Shown: positions 41,654-50,562, counted from the stretch's first letter. The stretch: 64,000 nt of DNA from Eubacterium sulci ATCC 35585 (GCA_001189495.1 CP012068.1:1612001-1676000); one strand, 5' to 3'. The notes: a model not told the origin generated them from the letters alone. Translations and numbers: made by a program.

Positions 41654-42454
41654 CTATAGGAAAATTCTCATAGAGATAACTACGCCTAGGAAAATCAGAC
41701 AGGCAGCTATCGCCATGAAGTCAAGTTTATCAAATTTGATTTCGTTCATTCTCGTTCTTCCGGCTCCACCACGGTAGCATCTAGCTTCCATTGCCATTGC
41801 AAGGTCCTGAGCTATTCTAAATGCACTTACAAATAGCGGTACTAGGATCGGAATCATTGACTTTGCACGCCTTAGAATATTTCCGCTCTCAAAGTCTGCC
41901 CCCCTCGCCTGCTGAGCCTTCATTATCTTATCAGTCTCATCAAGAAGCAAAGGTATGAATCTCAAAGCTATGGACATCATCATTGCAATTTCGTGCGAAG
42001 GCACGCCTAGCTTTGATAGAGGTGCCATAAGCTTTTCTAGTCCATCTGTTAAAGCGATAGGCTTTGTTGTAAGCGTCAAAACAGATGAGCTTATTATCAG
42101 CAGAATCAATCTAAGACTCATAAAGAGCGCAAGATAGATTCCCTCTGTAGTTATTTTGATGAACTTCCATCTGAAAATCTCGTGTCCATCGACCATGAAG
42201 ATATTCAGAAAGAAGGTAAACGCCAAAATCATAAATATCGGTTTCAGGCCACGCAAGATAAATGAAATTGGCACCTTTGATAGCGCAACACAAATAGCAA
42301 GCGCTGCTCCGCACACTGCAAAACCGATAAATCCCTTTACAAGGAATAGCTCAATTATAAAGATTAGCGTTGCCAATATCTTTGTTCGCGGGTCGAGTCT
42401 GTGGAGAATTGAGTCGGCAGAATAGTACTGTCCTAAGGTTATATCCCTAATCAT
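41654..42454 (-). CDS. ecfT: ECF transporter transmembrane component EcfT
   Basis: EcfT couples the two ATPases to interchangeable vitamin-binding S components. The 266-residue protein has about five membrane segments and two ARG-type coupling motifs (AQQARGADFE and AMEARCYRGG). I start at ATG 42454 (MIRDITLGQYY) with GAGAGGAGAG upstream; this overlaps the ecfA2 end by 8 bases. An in-frame ATG 14 codons earlier lies deep in ecfA2. No S component is adjacent except possibly the Gx-type protein at 47235. Confidence 0.93.
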   Translation of the reverse strand: MIRDITLGQYYSADSILHRLDPRTKILATLIFIIELFLVKGFIGFAVCGAALAICVALSKVPISFILRGLKPIFMILAFTFFLNIFMVDGHEIFRWKFIKITTEGIYLALFMSLRLILLIISSSVLTLTTKPIALTDGLEKLMAPLSKLGVPSHEIAMMMSIALRFIPLLLDETDKIMKAQQARGADFESGNILRRAKSMIPILVPLFVSAFRIAQDLAMAMEARCYRGGAGRTRMNEIKFDKLDFMAIAACLIFLGVVISMRIFL

Positions 42455-43349
42455 TGGACTCTCCTCTCTCTGGCTTTGATGAATCAACGCCTGCATTCTT
42501 GTTTTTTAGATATGCTAGGAGCGCCGTCTTTGCATCCTCGATATTGAGAACATTTGCTGGTACATTCACGCCACAAGTTCCAATGTCGTTCATCAGCTCA
42601 GTCACTGGCGGAATATCAAGACCTATTGCATTTAGTTCTTCATGCCTTGAGAATACGACCTCAGGTGTATCCATCATCAAAATCTTACCCTCATCCATAA
42701 CCAGCACGCGGTCTGCCATCTCGGCGACATCACTCATATTATGGCTTACGAAGATAATTATATTTTTCTGCGCACTGTGGATTTTCTCTATCATCCTTAG
42801 GATTTCCTTATGCGCACCCGGGTCAAGACCTGCAGTAGGCTCATCCAGTATCAAAATTTCTGGCTCCATCGCAATAACACCTGCGATAGCAACTCTTCTC
42901 TTCTGTCCTCCCGAAAGCTCAAAAGGTGACCTCTCAGCGATATCATCGTAGTCGAGTCCGACAAGCTGAATAGCCTCTCTAACTCTGACATCGATTTCTT
43001 CCTCGCTAAGCCCTAGATTCTTAGGGCCAAAGGCGATATCTTTTGCTACGGTTTCTTCAAATAGCTGGTATTCAGGGTACTGAAAAACGAGGCCAACTCT
43101 GCGTCTAACATCCTTCATCACAGTCTTCGGATCTGTTATATCCGTATCTCCGATGATTATACTACCTGAACTTGGCTTAATTATACCGTTCAGGTGCTGC
43201 ATCAAAGTAGACTTGCCTGAGCCCGTATGCCCTATAACTGCCACCTTTTCGCCATCTGCTATCTCAAAGCTGACATTATCTAAGGCGAGCTGTTCATCCG
43301 GCATACCCTTGCTATATATATGTGTTAAATTCTTTACTTGTATTGACAT
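42447..43349 (-). CDS. ecfA2: ECF transporter ATP-binding protein EcfA2
   Basis: A 300-residue ABC ATPase. Walker A GHTGSGKST, Q-loop with VFQYPEYQLFEETV, signature LSGGQKRRVAIAG, Walker B LILDEPTAGLD and switch HNMSDVAEMADRV are intact. The QYPEYQLFEETV segment is typical of the ECF A2 type. It overlaps ecfA1 by 16 bases. It powers uptake of vitamins with S components in the group II (shared module) arrangement. Confidence 0.95.
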   Translation of the reverse strand: MSIQVKNLTHIYSKGMPDEQLALDNVSFEIADGEKVAVIGHTGSGKSTLMQHLNGIIKPSSGSIIIGDTDITDPKTVMKDVRRRVGLVFQYPEYQLFEETVAKDIAFGPKNLGLSEEEIDVRVREAIQLVGLDYDDIAERSPFELSGGQKRRVAIAGVIAMEPEILILDEPTAGLDPGAHKEILRMIEKIHSAQKNIIIFVSHNMSDVAEMADRVLVMDEGKILMMDTPEVVFSRHEELNAIGLDIPPVTELMNDIGTCGVNVPANVLNIEDAKTALLAYLKNKNAGVDSSKPERGESND

Positions 43350-44173
43350 ACGAATTCTTTTAGCCTTTCTGCTGTAACCACCTCTGGTGGCACATCTATG
43401 CCGTTTTCTCTGAGATATATGGCAATCTCTGCGGACATCGGCACATCTAGCCTTGCTGATCTAATCAGCTCATCCTGAGAAAATACATGCTCTGGTGTTC
43501 CGTCTAGCAGTATTTCTCCCTTATTCATAATCACTACTCTATCTGCTTTTACCGCCTCATCCATAAAGTGTGTTATGAGTATCACAGTTATTCCCTCACG
43601 GTGCAATTTCTCAATTATCTCCATGATATCCTTGCGCCCGCGCGGGTCGAGCATCGCTGTCGGCTCGTCAAAAATGATGCACCTAGGCCTGATGGCAACA
43701 ACGCCCGCGATGGCGATGCGCTGCTTTTGGCCGCCCGAAAGCAGATGAGGCGCTTTCCTCTTGTACTTCCCCATCTTCACGGCGTCAAGCGCCTCGTCGA
43801 CCCGCGCTCTAATCTCGACCGGATCAATTCCTATGTTCTCCGGTCCGAAAGCCACGTCATCCTCAACAATTGCAGAAACGAGCTGATTATCAGGGTTCTG
43901 AAAAACCATTCCAGCAGTCTGTCTTATATCCCAAATCTTATCCTCATCCCTAGTATCCATACCAGAAACATAGACTGCACCATGGCTAGGCAGGAGAAGT
44001 CCATTAAGATTCTTGGCAAGGGTCGATTTCCCAGAGCCGTTTTGACCGATAATTGCAGTAAATGACCCCTCCTCGATCTCTAGACTCACGCCCTTTATAG
44101 CTAACTTCGGCTCCTCGTCCTCCCCATGTGGATACTGAAAATAAAGATTATCTATTTTAATTATATTTTCCAT
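43334..44173 (-). CDS. ecfA1: ECF transporter ATP-binding protein EcfA1
   Basis: A 279-residue ABC ATPase pairing with EcfA2. Walker A GQNGSGKST, Q-loop GMVFQNPDNQLVSAIVEDDVAFGPEN-type core (ECF A1 signature), LLSGGQKQRIAIAG, IIFDEPTAMLD and THFMDEAVKAD are seen. The middle of the gene (about 43621-43860) is much richer in G+C (about 59% by hand count) than flanking DNA near 40%, hinting at recombination within the gene. Divergent from the MocR-type regulator. Confidence 0.95.
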   Translation of the reverse strand: MENIIKIDNLYFQYPHGEDEEPKLAIKGVSLEIEEGSFTAIIGQNGSGKSTLAKNLNGLLLPSHGAVYVSGMDTRDEDKIWDIRQTAGMVFQNPDNQLVSAIVEDDVAFGPENIGIDPVEIRARVDEALDAVKMGKYKRKAPHLLSGGQKQRIAIAGVVAIRPRCIIFDEPTAMLDPRGRKDIMEIIEKLHREGITVILITHFMDEAVKADRVVIMNKGEILLDGTPEHVFSQDELIRSARLDVPMSAEIAIYLRENGIDVPPEVVTAERLKEFVCQYK

Positions 44174-44316
44174 TATTCCATCCTATAGCATTTTATTGCC
44201 ATTAATACTTTTAAATGCTCCATATATATACATATACAGTAGCCCTAAAAATAAACATAATTCAACATTATTATCCTACAACAAAACACCTATTCTTGCA
44301 ATACTATGAGCTCCAT

Positions 44317-44344
44317 TTGACATTGCCCCATGCAGGGGTATAAT
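44317..44344 (+). promoter_or_regulatory. Promoter of the MocR-type regulator
   Basis: Consensus TTGACA (44317-44322) and TATAAT (44339-44344), 16 bases apart, with a CCCC-ATGCA-GGGG inverted repeat in the spacer. Related AT-rich repeats before the gene may be regulator-binding sites for autoregulation. Confidence 0.8.
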
Positions 44345-44409
44345 AAACTTAAAGTGTATGTATTAAAAAGATGAATTACACATTATTTTGATATACAGTT
44401 GGAGGGTAT

Positions 44410-45798
44410 ATGAAGCCATTTGTTGCAAGTAAAAAGAATGACAAGAGCACGCCGCTATACATTCAGCTCTATCGCCACATAAGAAGCGATATTTTAAGTG
44501 GAAATATTAAAACCGGTGAAAAATTACCTTCTCTGAGAAAGCTAGCTGAGCTCAACGAGATTTCCATTACGACTGCTGAACAGGCCTACAACCAGCTACT
44601 CACCGAGGGCTATATAACAAGCAGGCCTCAGTCTGGCTACTATGTATCTAAGATTGATGCTTTTTCAGATGTTCAGGGGGATAGCGACCACGATATCTTC
44701 GAATTAACAACTCAAAGCTTTGATAACTCTAGGTACCTTTATGACCTATCTGCCTTTGATTTTCAAAAGTGGAAGAAGTGCACATCTAGAGTCTTCAATG
44801 AATACCCTCATCTCCTTTTGTTCGAAAGTGATGTTCAAGGAGAGCAAGCACTGCGCTATGAAATTTCCAAATATGTATATTCCTCGCGTGGCGTTATAGC
44901 TGACCCTTCACAGATTGTAATCGGTGCAGGTACTCAGCAGCTTACGACTCACCTTTGCCATATACTAAGGCATATGGACATCGGTTTTGTCTGCGCAGAA
45001 GACCCAGGCTATGTTCCAATTCAGAAGATTTTTCATGACAATGGCTTTGGTATAAATAAAATTCCTGTTTCGAGCGACGGAATACGCATAGATATGCTCC
45101 CTGCAAACATAGCATCAGCAGTTTATGTTAGCCCAGCGAACCAGTTTCCTACTGGTTCTGTCATGTCCATTGCAAGCAGGTACAAGCTTCTTGCTTGGGC
45201 AAATCAAAACAACAGCATCATCCTTGAAGACGACTACGACAGCGAGCTCAGATATTTCGGAAAGCCGATACCTGCGCTTCAAGGTTTAGACAATAATCAT
45301 AGAGTCGTATATTTTGGGTCCTTCTCATCGACGCTTTTTCCTGCAATCAAAGTCAGCTACATGATTCTTCCTCCTAATATGGCGGAAATCTTTGCTAGTA
45401 TCAAAGCAAACTACACCCAGACCTGTTCCAAGACAGAGCAGCTTACACTTGCACTATTTATGGAAAACGGTTATTATTACACAAATATCAGGCGTCTAAG
45501 AAGCCTATATGCTCAGAAGCTTCAGCTTGCAATATCATCTTTTGCTAAATATGGCATGGGCTTCATAGATGCAAAGAACACAAAATCTGGAATCAACATC
45601 ATCCTCGATGTCAAATCCGAAAAGAGTGCCGAGATGCTTTGCCAAGAAGCAGAGTCTCTAAGGCTATATGTGGCAACGCTAAATCAGAACTCAGAAACAG
45701 AACAAAAAAATAGGCAGCTGATTTTTTACTACAATCAGATACCTATTGATTTGCTTGAAGATAGTATCAAAAGTCTTGCCAAGCTATGGGCGTCCTAA
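44410..45798 (+). CDS. MocR/PdxR-type GntR regulator with aminotransferase domain lacking PLP lysine
   Basis: The 462 residues comprise an N-terminal GntR winged helix (about 13-80: IRSDILSGNIKTGEKLPSLRKLAELNEIS) and a fold-type I aminotransferase domain. SPANQFPTGSVMS and EDDYDSELRY are conserved PLP-pocket motifs. At the position of the PLP-binding Lys the sequence is GSFSSTLFP, with Ser307 where Lys is expected in GSFSKT. The protein may therefore sense a ligand without a Schiff base, or have lost PLP binding. It faces away from ecfA1 and could control the ECF module. Confidence 0.88.
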   Translation: MKPFVASKKNDKSTPLYIQLYRHIRSDILSGNIKTGEKLPSLRKLAELNEISITTAEQAYNQLLTEGYITSRPQSGYYVSKIDAFSDVQGDSDHDIFELTTQSFDNSRYLYDLSAFDFQKWKKCTSRVFNEYPHLLLFESDVQGEQALRYEISKYVYSSRGVIADPSQIVIGAGTQQLTTHLCHILRHMDIGFVCAEDPGYVPIQKIFHDNGFGINKIPVSSDGIRIDMLPANIASAVYVSPANQFPTGSVMSIASRYKLLAWANQNNSIILEDDYDSELRYFGKPIPALQGLDNNHRVVYFGSFSSTLFPAIKVSYMILPPNMAEIFASIKANYTQTCSKTEQLTLALFMENGYYYTNIRRLRSLYAQKLQLAISSFAKYGMGFIDAKNTKSGINIILDVKSEKSAEMLCQEAESLRLYVATLNQNSETEQKNRQLIFYYNQIPIDLLEDSIKSLAKLWAS

Positions 45799-45815
45799 AC
45801 GGCGCCCTCTTATTT
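45788..45815 (+). terminator. Weak terminator after the MocR-type gene
   Basis: GGGCG pairs with CGCCC across a 10-base loop and is followed by TCTTATTTT. It straddles the ends of the convergent mocR and apbE genes. Confidence 0.5.
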
Positions 45816-46853
45816 TGTCTTTTCAAAACCCTTGATATTCTTAGTCGTTGTAATTGTGCCATCGTGCTGAACGAAGATAGCCTCGTAGCCGTCGAGTGAC
45901 TCTATCAGCTTCTTGCCATCCTTTTCTCCTAGAATTAGGCAGGTTGTTGCAAGCGAGTCGCAATCTATGCCCTCATTACCCGCACCGATAATAGTTACGG
46001 AGTCAAGGCCCGTCTCAACTGGATATCCTGTCTTAACATCAAGGATGTGGTGATATACCTTTCCATCCTTTGTGAATGAACGCTCGTAGGTTCCAGATGT
46101 TACAAGGCTCTTGTCATGTGCCTCTACAACACCTACGATTCCGCCATCCGTGCTAAATGGGTCACGCACACCTATTCTGAAATCCTTGCCATCAGGCTTC
46201 TTTCCCACAACGGAAATGTTTCCGCCAAGGTCAATAACTGCACTGCTCACACCCTTCTTCTTTAGGAATTCTGCAAGTTTGTCTGCAATATATCCCTTTG
46301 CTATTCCGCCAAGGTCAATCTCTCCCTTAGGGTCACTTAAACTCACCTTATTTCCGTTAACCTTGATTTGCCTATAATCTACATGTGTCAAAGCTTCGTT
46401 CAGGGCTTCCTGCTCAGGAATCTTACCTTCTCCACCTTCAGGCTGAAAGTTCCATAAATCTGTAACCTGACCTATCGTAACGTCGAATCTTCCCTCTGAA
46501 AGCTCGGCGTATTTGATTGCTTTTTTGATGACAAACAATGTCTCGTCTGTGCACTTGATTTCTGCTCCACCTGCATGGTTTATCTTGTAGATATCGCTAG
46601 ACTCTCGCGTCTTGCTCAACATGTTCTCGTATTTTTCGCAAAGCTTATAGGCATCTTCGATAACCTTGCTTGCATTTTCTTCTGACATATCCTTCATGTC
46701 ATAAATGGTCAAATTGCAAACTGTATCGAGGTAAAAGCCACTTTTCTGCACAGGATCTGTGCTCTGATTTGTCTTTTTGCTGCAAGCTGTCTGTGATATA
46801 ATTAGACTCAGCACCAGAATAATAACTGGTATTACTTTAGTTTTTTTACTCAT
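45810..46853 (-). CDS. apbE: FAD:protein FMN transferase ApbE, lipoprotein
   Basis: It hydrolyses FAD and attaches FMN to Thr/Ser of extracytosolic target motifs. The 347-residue protein starts with a signal sequence and lipobox ending at Cys24 (SQTACS). The ApbE domain includes MDTVCNLTIY-like FYLDTVCNLTIYDMK, GRFDVTIGQVTDLWNF, GEIDLGGIAKGYIADKLAEFLK, AVIDLGGNISVVG and SDSLATTC-like DCDSLATTCLILG. Candidate substrates nearby are the two surface proteins, RnfG and perhaps RnfD. It is divergent from the NusG-II gene with only 26 bases between start codons. Confidence 0.94.
   Translation of the reverse strand: MSKKTKVIPVIILVLSLIISQTACSKKTNQSTDPVQKSGFYLDTVCNLTIYDMKDMSEENASKVIEDAYKLCEKYENMLSKTRESSDIYKINHAGGAEIKCTDETLFVIKKAIKYAELSEGRFDVTIGQVTDLWNFQPEGGEGKIPEQEALNEALTHVDYRQIKVNGNKVSLSDPKGEIDLGGIAKGYIADKLAEFLKKKGVSSAVIDLGGNISVVGKKPDGKDFRIGVRDPFSTDGGIVGVVEAHDKSLVTSGTYERSFTKDGKVYHHILDVKTGYPVETGLDSVTIIGAGNEGIDCDSLATTCLILGEKDGKKLIESLDGYEAIFVQHDGTITTTKNIKGFEKTK
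46795..46802 (+). promoter_or_regulatory. Extended -10 promoter for the NusG-II/Gx genes, inside apbE
   Basis: TG-A-TATAAT (TGATATAAT, 46794-46802) is an extended -10 element on the plus strand within the apbE coding region, with only a weak -35. Because the gap between the two start codons is 26 bases, such a promoter inside the opposite gene is required. Confidence 0.45.
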
Positions 46854-46861
46854 TTTGTTAA

Positions 46862-46871
46862 TCCTTAAGGA
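46862..46871. promoter_or_regulatory. Palindromic Shine-Dalgarno shared by divergent genes
   Basis: TCCTTAAGGA is a perfect palindrome. On the plus strand AAGGAG lies 7 bases before the TTG start of the NusG-II gene; on the minus strand AAGGA lies 8 bases before the apbE ATG. Confidence 0.6.
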
Positions 46872-46879
46872 GAACCAAT

Positions 46880-47251
46880 TTGTTCCGTATTATAAAAAAA
46901 GCAGATATTATACTATTCATATGTCTCATTCTCATAGGTGGAGCGCTATCCTACCTAGCCTTTTCGGGTAGCTCAACCGGAGATCTTGTCGTTGTCAAAG
47001 TCAACGGCGAAGTCTACGGAAAATACAGCCTTACAAAGGATAGAACCATCACCGTAAACAGGGACGGACACATGAATAAGATTACCATAAAAGGCGGTAA
47101 GGTGCAAGTTAGCAAATCTAACTGCAAGAATCAGGTTTGTGTTAAGCAAGGCTCGATTTCTACAACTCACCAAAATATTGTTTGTATACCTAACAAAGTT
47201 GTAGTGAGCATAGAGGGTAAGGGAGGTGAGTACGATGTCATCTCACAATAA
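46880..47251 (+). CDS. NusG domain II membrane protein (EetA-like)
   Basis: A 123-residue protein with one N-terminal membrane segment (about 9-30: DIILFICLILIGGALSYLAF) and an extracytosolic NusG-II domain (LVVVKVNGEVYGKYSLTKDRTITV, CKNQVCVKQGSISTTHQNIVCIPNKVVVSI). Three conserved Cys (KSNCKNQVCVKQ and IVCIPN) could bind metal or form a disulphide. Such proteins occur with Gx transporters and ApbE in flavin-based electron-transfer loci, where the Listeria counterpart is EetA as I recall. The start is TTG at 46880 after AAGGAG. Confidence 0.86.
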   Translation: MFRIIKKADIILFICLILIGGALSYLAFSGSSTGDLVVVKVNGEVYGKYSLTKDRTITVNRDGHMNKITIKGGKVQVSKSNCKNQVCVKQGSISTTHQNIVCIPNKVVVSIEGKGGEYDVISQ

Positions 47252-47777
47252 AATGTCATCTAGAGCCCACTCAAGGTCAAGCCGCATAGCTACAACTGCT
47301 CTTCTTGCTGCTCTTGCGCTCATATTTTCCTATGTTGAGGCCATAATACCAATGCCTATTGCCGTGCCTGGCGTCAAGCTTGGAATTGCAAACCTCGCAG
47401 TACTAATCGCTTTATACCGATTTGATTTCAGGTACGCCCTATCTATCAATTTGATAAGAATTATAGTTAGTGGACTTCTGTTTAACGGACTTTTCGGTGC
47501 ACTTTACGCAATGTCCGGTGGCGTGTTAAGTCTCATCGTTATGTGGCTTCTAAAGAAAACCAATCTTTTTAGCATAGTAGGTGTAAGCATGGCCGGAGGT
47601 GTAGCGCATAATATGGGACAGATTCTAGTCGCATCGCTTCTCGTCTCAGATTTGCGCATGTTTATGTATCTACCCGTTTTGATGTTCTCTGGAATAATAA
47701 GTGGAATTATCATAGGCGTCATCGCCTACTATGTTCAGCGCTCACTTAATGCAAACAAGGGCGCTTCGCAAATATAA
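47235..47777 (+). CDS. Gx transporter family membrane protein (EetB-like, HepS/ECF-S related)
   Basis: A 180-residue membrane protein with about six segments and the family motif FSYVEAIIPMPIAVPGVKLGIANLAVL. Gly-rich segment MAGGVAHNMGQILVA is also typical. The family was once annotated as heptaprenyl diphosphate synthase component I and looks like an ECF S component. Its gene overlaps the NusG-II gene by 17 bases, so the products likely act together. ATG 47235 follows GGGAGGTGAG; an in-frame GTG nine bases earlier belongs to that site. It could use the EcfA-A-T module encoded 3 kb upstream. Confidence 0.85.
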   Translation: MSSHNKMSSRAHSRSSRIATTALLAALALIFSYVEAIIPMPIAVPGVKLGIANLAVLIALYRFDFRYALSINLIRIIVSGLLFNGLFGALYAMSGGVLSLIVMWLLKKTNLFSIVGVSMAGGVAHNMGQILVASLLVSDLRMFMYLPVLMFSGIISGIIIGVIAYYVQRSLNANKGASQI

Positions 47778-47799
47778 GATAGTAAGGAGGAGAGTAAGT

Positions 47800-49554
47800 A
47801 TGAAAAAAAAATTAGAATTACTACAAGGTGTAATGCGTGAACATGGAGTGGCGATTTGCATCGTTCCTACCAATGATTTTCACGGATCAGAATATATAAA
47901 TGAATACTTCAGAAGCAGGCAGTTCATTTCGGGCTTTACTGGTTCTGCAGGAACACTCGTCGTTTGTGAGGACTCTGCCTACCTTTGGACTGATGGTAGA
48001 TACTTTCTTCAGGCATCAATCCAGCTAGAAGGAAGCGGTATAGAGCTCATGAAGACAGGTGAACCTGGTGTTCCTGAGATTGAGAATTTCCTAGAGAAGA
48101 ATCTAAAAAAAGGCGATGTTCTAGCCTTTGATGGAAGAGTTCTCGCTTGCCGTATCGGAGACAAATACAAACAGATAGCTGATAAGTGTGGCGCTGTAAC
48201 AAAGTTTGATATCGATCTTCCAGGTCTTGTATGGACAGATAGACCAAAGCTTTCAGGAAACAGCATTTGGGCACTTCCTGAAACTTCATATGGGGAGTCC
48301 TTTAAAGGAAAGCTTGCAAGGCTAAGAGATGAAATGGCAAAGGGCTCAGTTGACTACCACCTGATCACTGGACTAGAGGAAAATGCATGGCTTTACAACC
48401 TTCGCGGTAGTGATGTTGATAGAAGCCCTATCTTCTTCTCCTTTACGCTCATAAGCCCTGGCTCCGTAACTCTTTACAAGTTCGGTAAAGACTTCGATGA
48501 TCTGCTAAAAGAAAATGGCATTACAGTTAAACACTACCTTAATATCTTTGAGGATATAAAGAAGCTACCAGATAACGCTAAAGTGCTAGCTGATTTTGAT
48601 GCAGCATCATATTCGCTGATTAAAAGTATCCCGAGCGCTTGCAAAATCGTCGACGGCCTTTCTCCAGTTAGCATGTTCAAATCAATCAAGAACCATATAG
48701 AAATTGCTGCAACAAAGGAAGCCCATATGTATGACGGCCTTGCGATGGTAAACTTTATCTACTGGCTAAAAAATACAGTTGGCAAGCAAGCTCTCACCGA
48801 GATATATGCCTCAGACCACCTTGAGAGCCTCAGATCTGCTCAGCCAGGCTTTGTTGATCTAAGCTTTGATACAATTGCAGGCTATATGTCAAACGGCGCT
48901 ATAATCCATTATAGCGCTACTCCTGAAAGTGACACTGCACTAGAGGCAGACGGCTTTATGCTAGTTGACTCTGGCGGGCAGTATCTCAAAGGAACTACTG
49001 ACATAACAAGAACCATCGCTCTTGGAGCTCTTACAGATAAGATGAAAGAGTGCTACACCGCAGTGCTTCGCGGACATATAGATCTTGCTATGGCAAAGTT
49101 TAAAGCAGGTACCACTGGTTACGATCTGGATCCTCTTGCAAGAAAAGCTCTTCAGGAAATTGGTCTTGACTATAACCACGGCACAGGCCACGGCGTTGGC
49201 CACATACTCTCCGTGCACGAGGGACCTCAGAGAATAAGCAAGGTTCCAAACAAGTATGCGATAGAACCCGGCATGATAACTAGTGACGAGCCTGGCGTAT
49301 ACATTGAAGGTGAATTTGGTATCAGAATAGAAAACGAAATCCTCTGCATGGAAGCTGATAGCAAGTCAGATGAGCTATGCTTCGAAATGCTAACACTCTG
49401 CCCTTACGAGCCAGAAGCAATAATTGCAAGCAAGCTGAGCGAGGAAGAAAGAAACTATCTAAACAAGTACCACAAGATGGTTTACTCAAAGCTGGCTCCA
49501 CTTCTTGAGCCAAATGTAAGAGATTGGCTAAGAGAGGTTACTGCTGCAATTTAG
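47800..49554 (+). CDS. pepP: Xaa-Pro aminopeptidase (M24B, three-domain)
   Basis: It removes N-terminal residues preceding proline. The 584 residues carry two creatinase-like N-terminal domains (LWTDGRYFLQASIQL) and a pita-bread catalytic domain: DSGGQYLKGTTDITRTIALG (two Asp metal ligands), GTGHGVGHILSVHEGP (His) and ITSDEPGVYIEGEFGIRIENEIL (two Glu). The start at 47800 is preceded by AAGGAGG; a longer frame overlaps the Gx gene. It is only 22 bases after the Gx gene and probably shares its transcript. Confidence 0.93.
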   Translation: MKKKLELLQGVMREHGVAICIVPTNDFHGSEYINEYFRSRQFISGFTGSAGTLVVCEDSAYLWTDGRYFLQASIQLEGSGIELMKTGEPGVPEIENFLEKNLKKGDVLAFDGRVLACRIGDKYKQIADKCGAVTKFDIDLPGLVWTDRPKLSGNSIWALPETSYGESFKGKLARLRDEMAKGSVDYHLITGLEENAWLYNLRGSDVDRSPIFFSFTLISPGSVTLYKFGKDFDDLLKENGITVKHYLNIFEDIKKLPDNAKVLADFDAASYSLIKSIPSACKIVDGLSPVSMFKSIKNHIEIAATKEAHMYDGLAMVNFIYWLKNTVGKQALTEIYASDHLESLRSAQPGFVDLSFDTIAGYMSNGAIIHYSATPESDTALEADGFMLVDSGGQYLKGTTDITRTIALGALTDKMKECYTAVLRGHIDLAMAKFKAGTTGYDLDPLARKALQEIGLDYNHGTGHGVGHILSVHEGPQRISKVPNKYAIEPGMITSDEPGVYIEGEFGIRIENEILCMEADSKSDELCFEMLTLCPYEPEAIIASKLSEEERNYLNKYHKMVYSKLAPLLEPNVRDWLREVTAAI

Positions 49555-49631
49555 CAGTTTATAAAGTCCAGCTCAAAGCTAGCATGGGCAAATTAGCATA
49601 TTGCCCTGTGCAAGCACATATCAAAAAAATC

Positions 49632-49667
49632 AAAATGCTGTATCCATTTCGGATACAGCATTTTTGT
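49632..49667. terminator. Bidirectional terminator between pepP and rnfB
   Basis: AAATGCTGTATCC and GGATACAGCATTT form a 13-bp stem with a 5-base loop, TTTTTG on the plus side and A-rich on the other. It ends both convergent transcripts. Confidence 0.92.
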
Positions 49668-49686
49668 TCTTATTTACTTGCGAAGT

Positions 49687-50544
49687 TTAAGCTTCAGCAG
49701 CTACTTTCTCTGCAGGCTTTTCTGCTGCCGGTGCTGGAGCAGCTGGCTTTTTCTTCTTTAGGCGCAAGTTCTGGATTGCTCCTGTTGGGCAAACCTTTGC
49801 GCAAGCTCCGCAGTTCTTACATGTATCTGGGTTGATGAATGCAAGGTTATCAGTAACGTGAACTGAGTCAAACTTACATACTGACTCACACTTCTTACAT
49901 CCGATACATCCAACTTCACATGCCTTACGAGTAACTCCGCCCTTTTCTGTGCTGTGACAGTGGCAGATTACCATGTTCTTAACAGGTGAAATACGGATTA
50001 GGAACTGAGGACAAGCCTTAGCACATGCTCCACAAGCTACGCAGGCATCTCTATCAACCTTTGCAACTCCGTTTATAACACGAATTGAATCGTAATTACA
50101 TGCGTCTACGCAGTCTCCAAGACCTAGACATCCGAACTGACATTCCTTAAGTCCGCCGAATAACTGCTTTGCAGCCTTACAGCTCTTTGGTCCCTGATAC
50201 TCAAGGAGTGACTTTGAAACGTCCTTGTTTCCGTTACACATTACAACTGCAACTTTTCTATCTTCGCTTCCTGCCTCTACACCTAATATAGCTGCAAGCT
50301 TTGCTGCTACTGCAGGTCCACCTACAGGGCATTTATTACATGGCATATCGCGATCTTCTGCCATTGCACTCGCATATGCGTCACAACCTGCGAATCCGCA
50401 ACCACCACAGTTTGCACCTGGAAGCACTTCTCTAAGCGCAGCAGCTGTTTCGTCTACAGGAACAAAGAAAACTTTTGATGCAAAGGATAGCATAATTCCA
50501 GCTATGATTCCTACTGCAACTACTACTAAAATAGCTATTATCAT
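49687..50544 (-). CDS. rnfB: Rnf complex iron-sulfur subunit RnfB
   Basis: RnfB takes electrons from ferredoxin and passes them into the complex. The 285 residues start with one membrane helix (1-27), then a 4Fe-4S site (C46, C49, C54, with C69/C72 nearby), followed by further Cys motifs including CVACGACAKACP, CIGCKKCESVC and CKNCGACAKVCP. This multi-cluster form is typical of clostridia. The C-terminal ~25 residues are Lys/Ala/Pro-rich (KKKKPAAPAPAAEKPAEK). It is the last gene of the rnfCDGEAB order, followed by a terminator. Confidence 0.95.
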   Translation of the reverse strand: MIIAILVVVAVGIIAGIMLSFASKVFFVPVDETAAALREVLPGANCGGCGFAGCDAYASAMAEDRDMPCNKCPVGGPAVAAKLAAILGVEAGSEDRKVAVVMCNGNKDVSKSLLEYQGPKSCKAAKQLFGGLKECQFGCLGLGDCVDACNYDSIRVINGVAKVDRDACVACGACAKACPQFLIRISPVKNMVICHCHSTEKGGVTRKACEVGCIGCKKCESVCKFDSVHVTDNLAFINPDTCKNCGACAKVCPTGAIQNLRLKKKKPAAPAPAAEKPAEKVAAEA

Positions 50545-50562
50545 TTTGCTTCGCCTCCTTCC

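Noticed and set aside
49524-49835. Plus-strand frame at the end of pepP running into rnfB
   Set aside because: It crosses the bidirectional terminator and has no coding signature.
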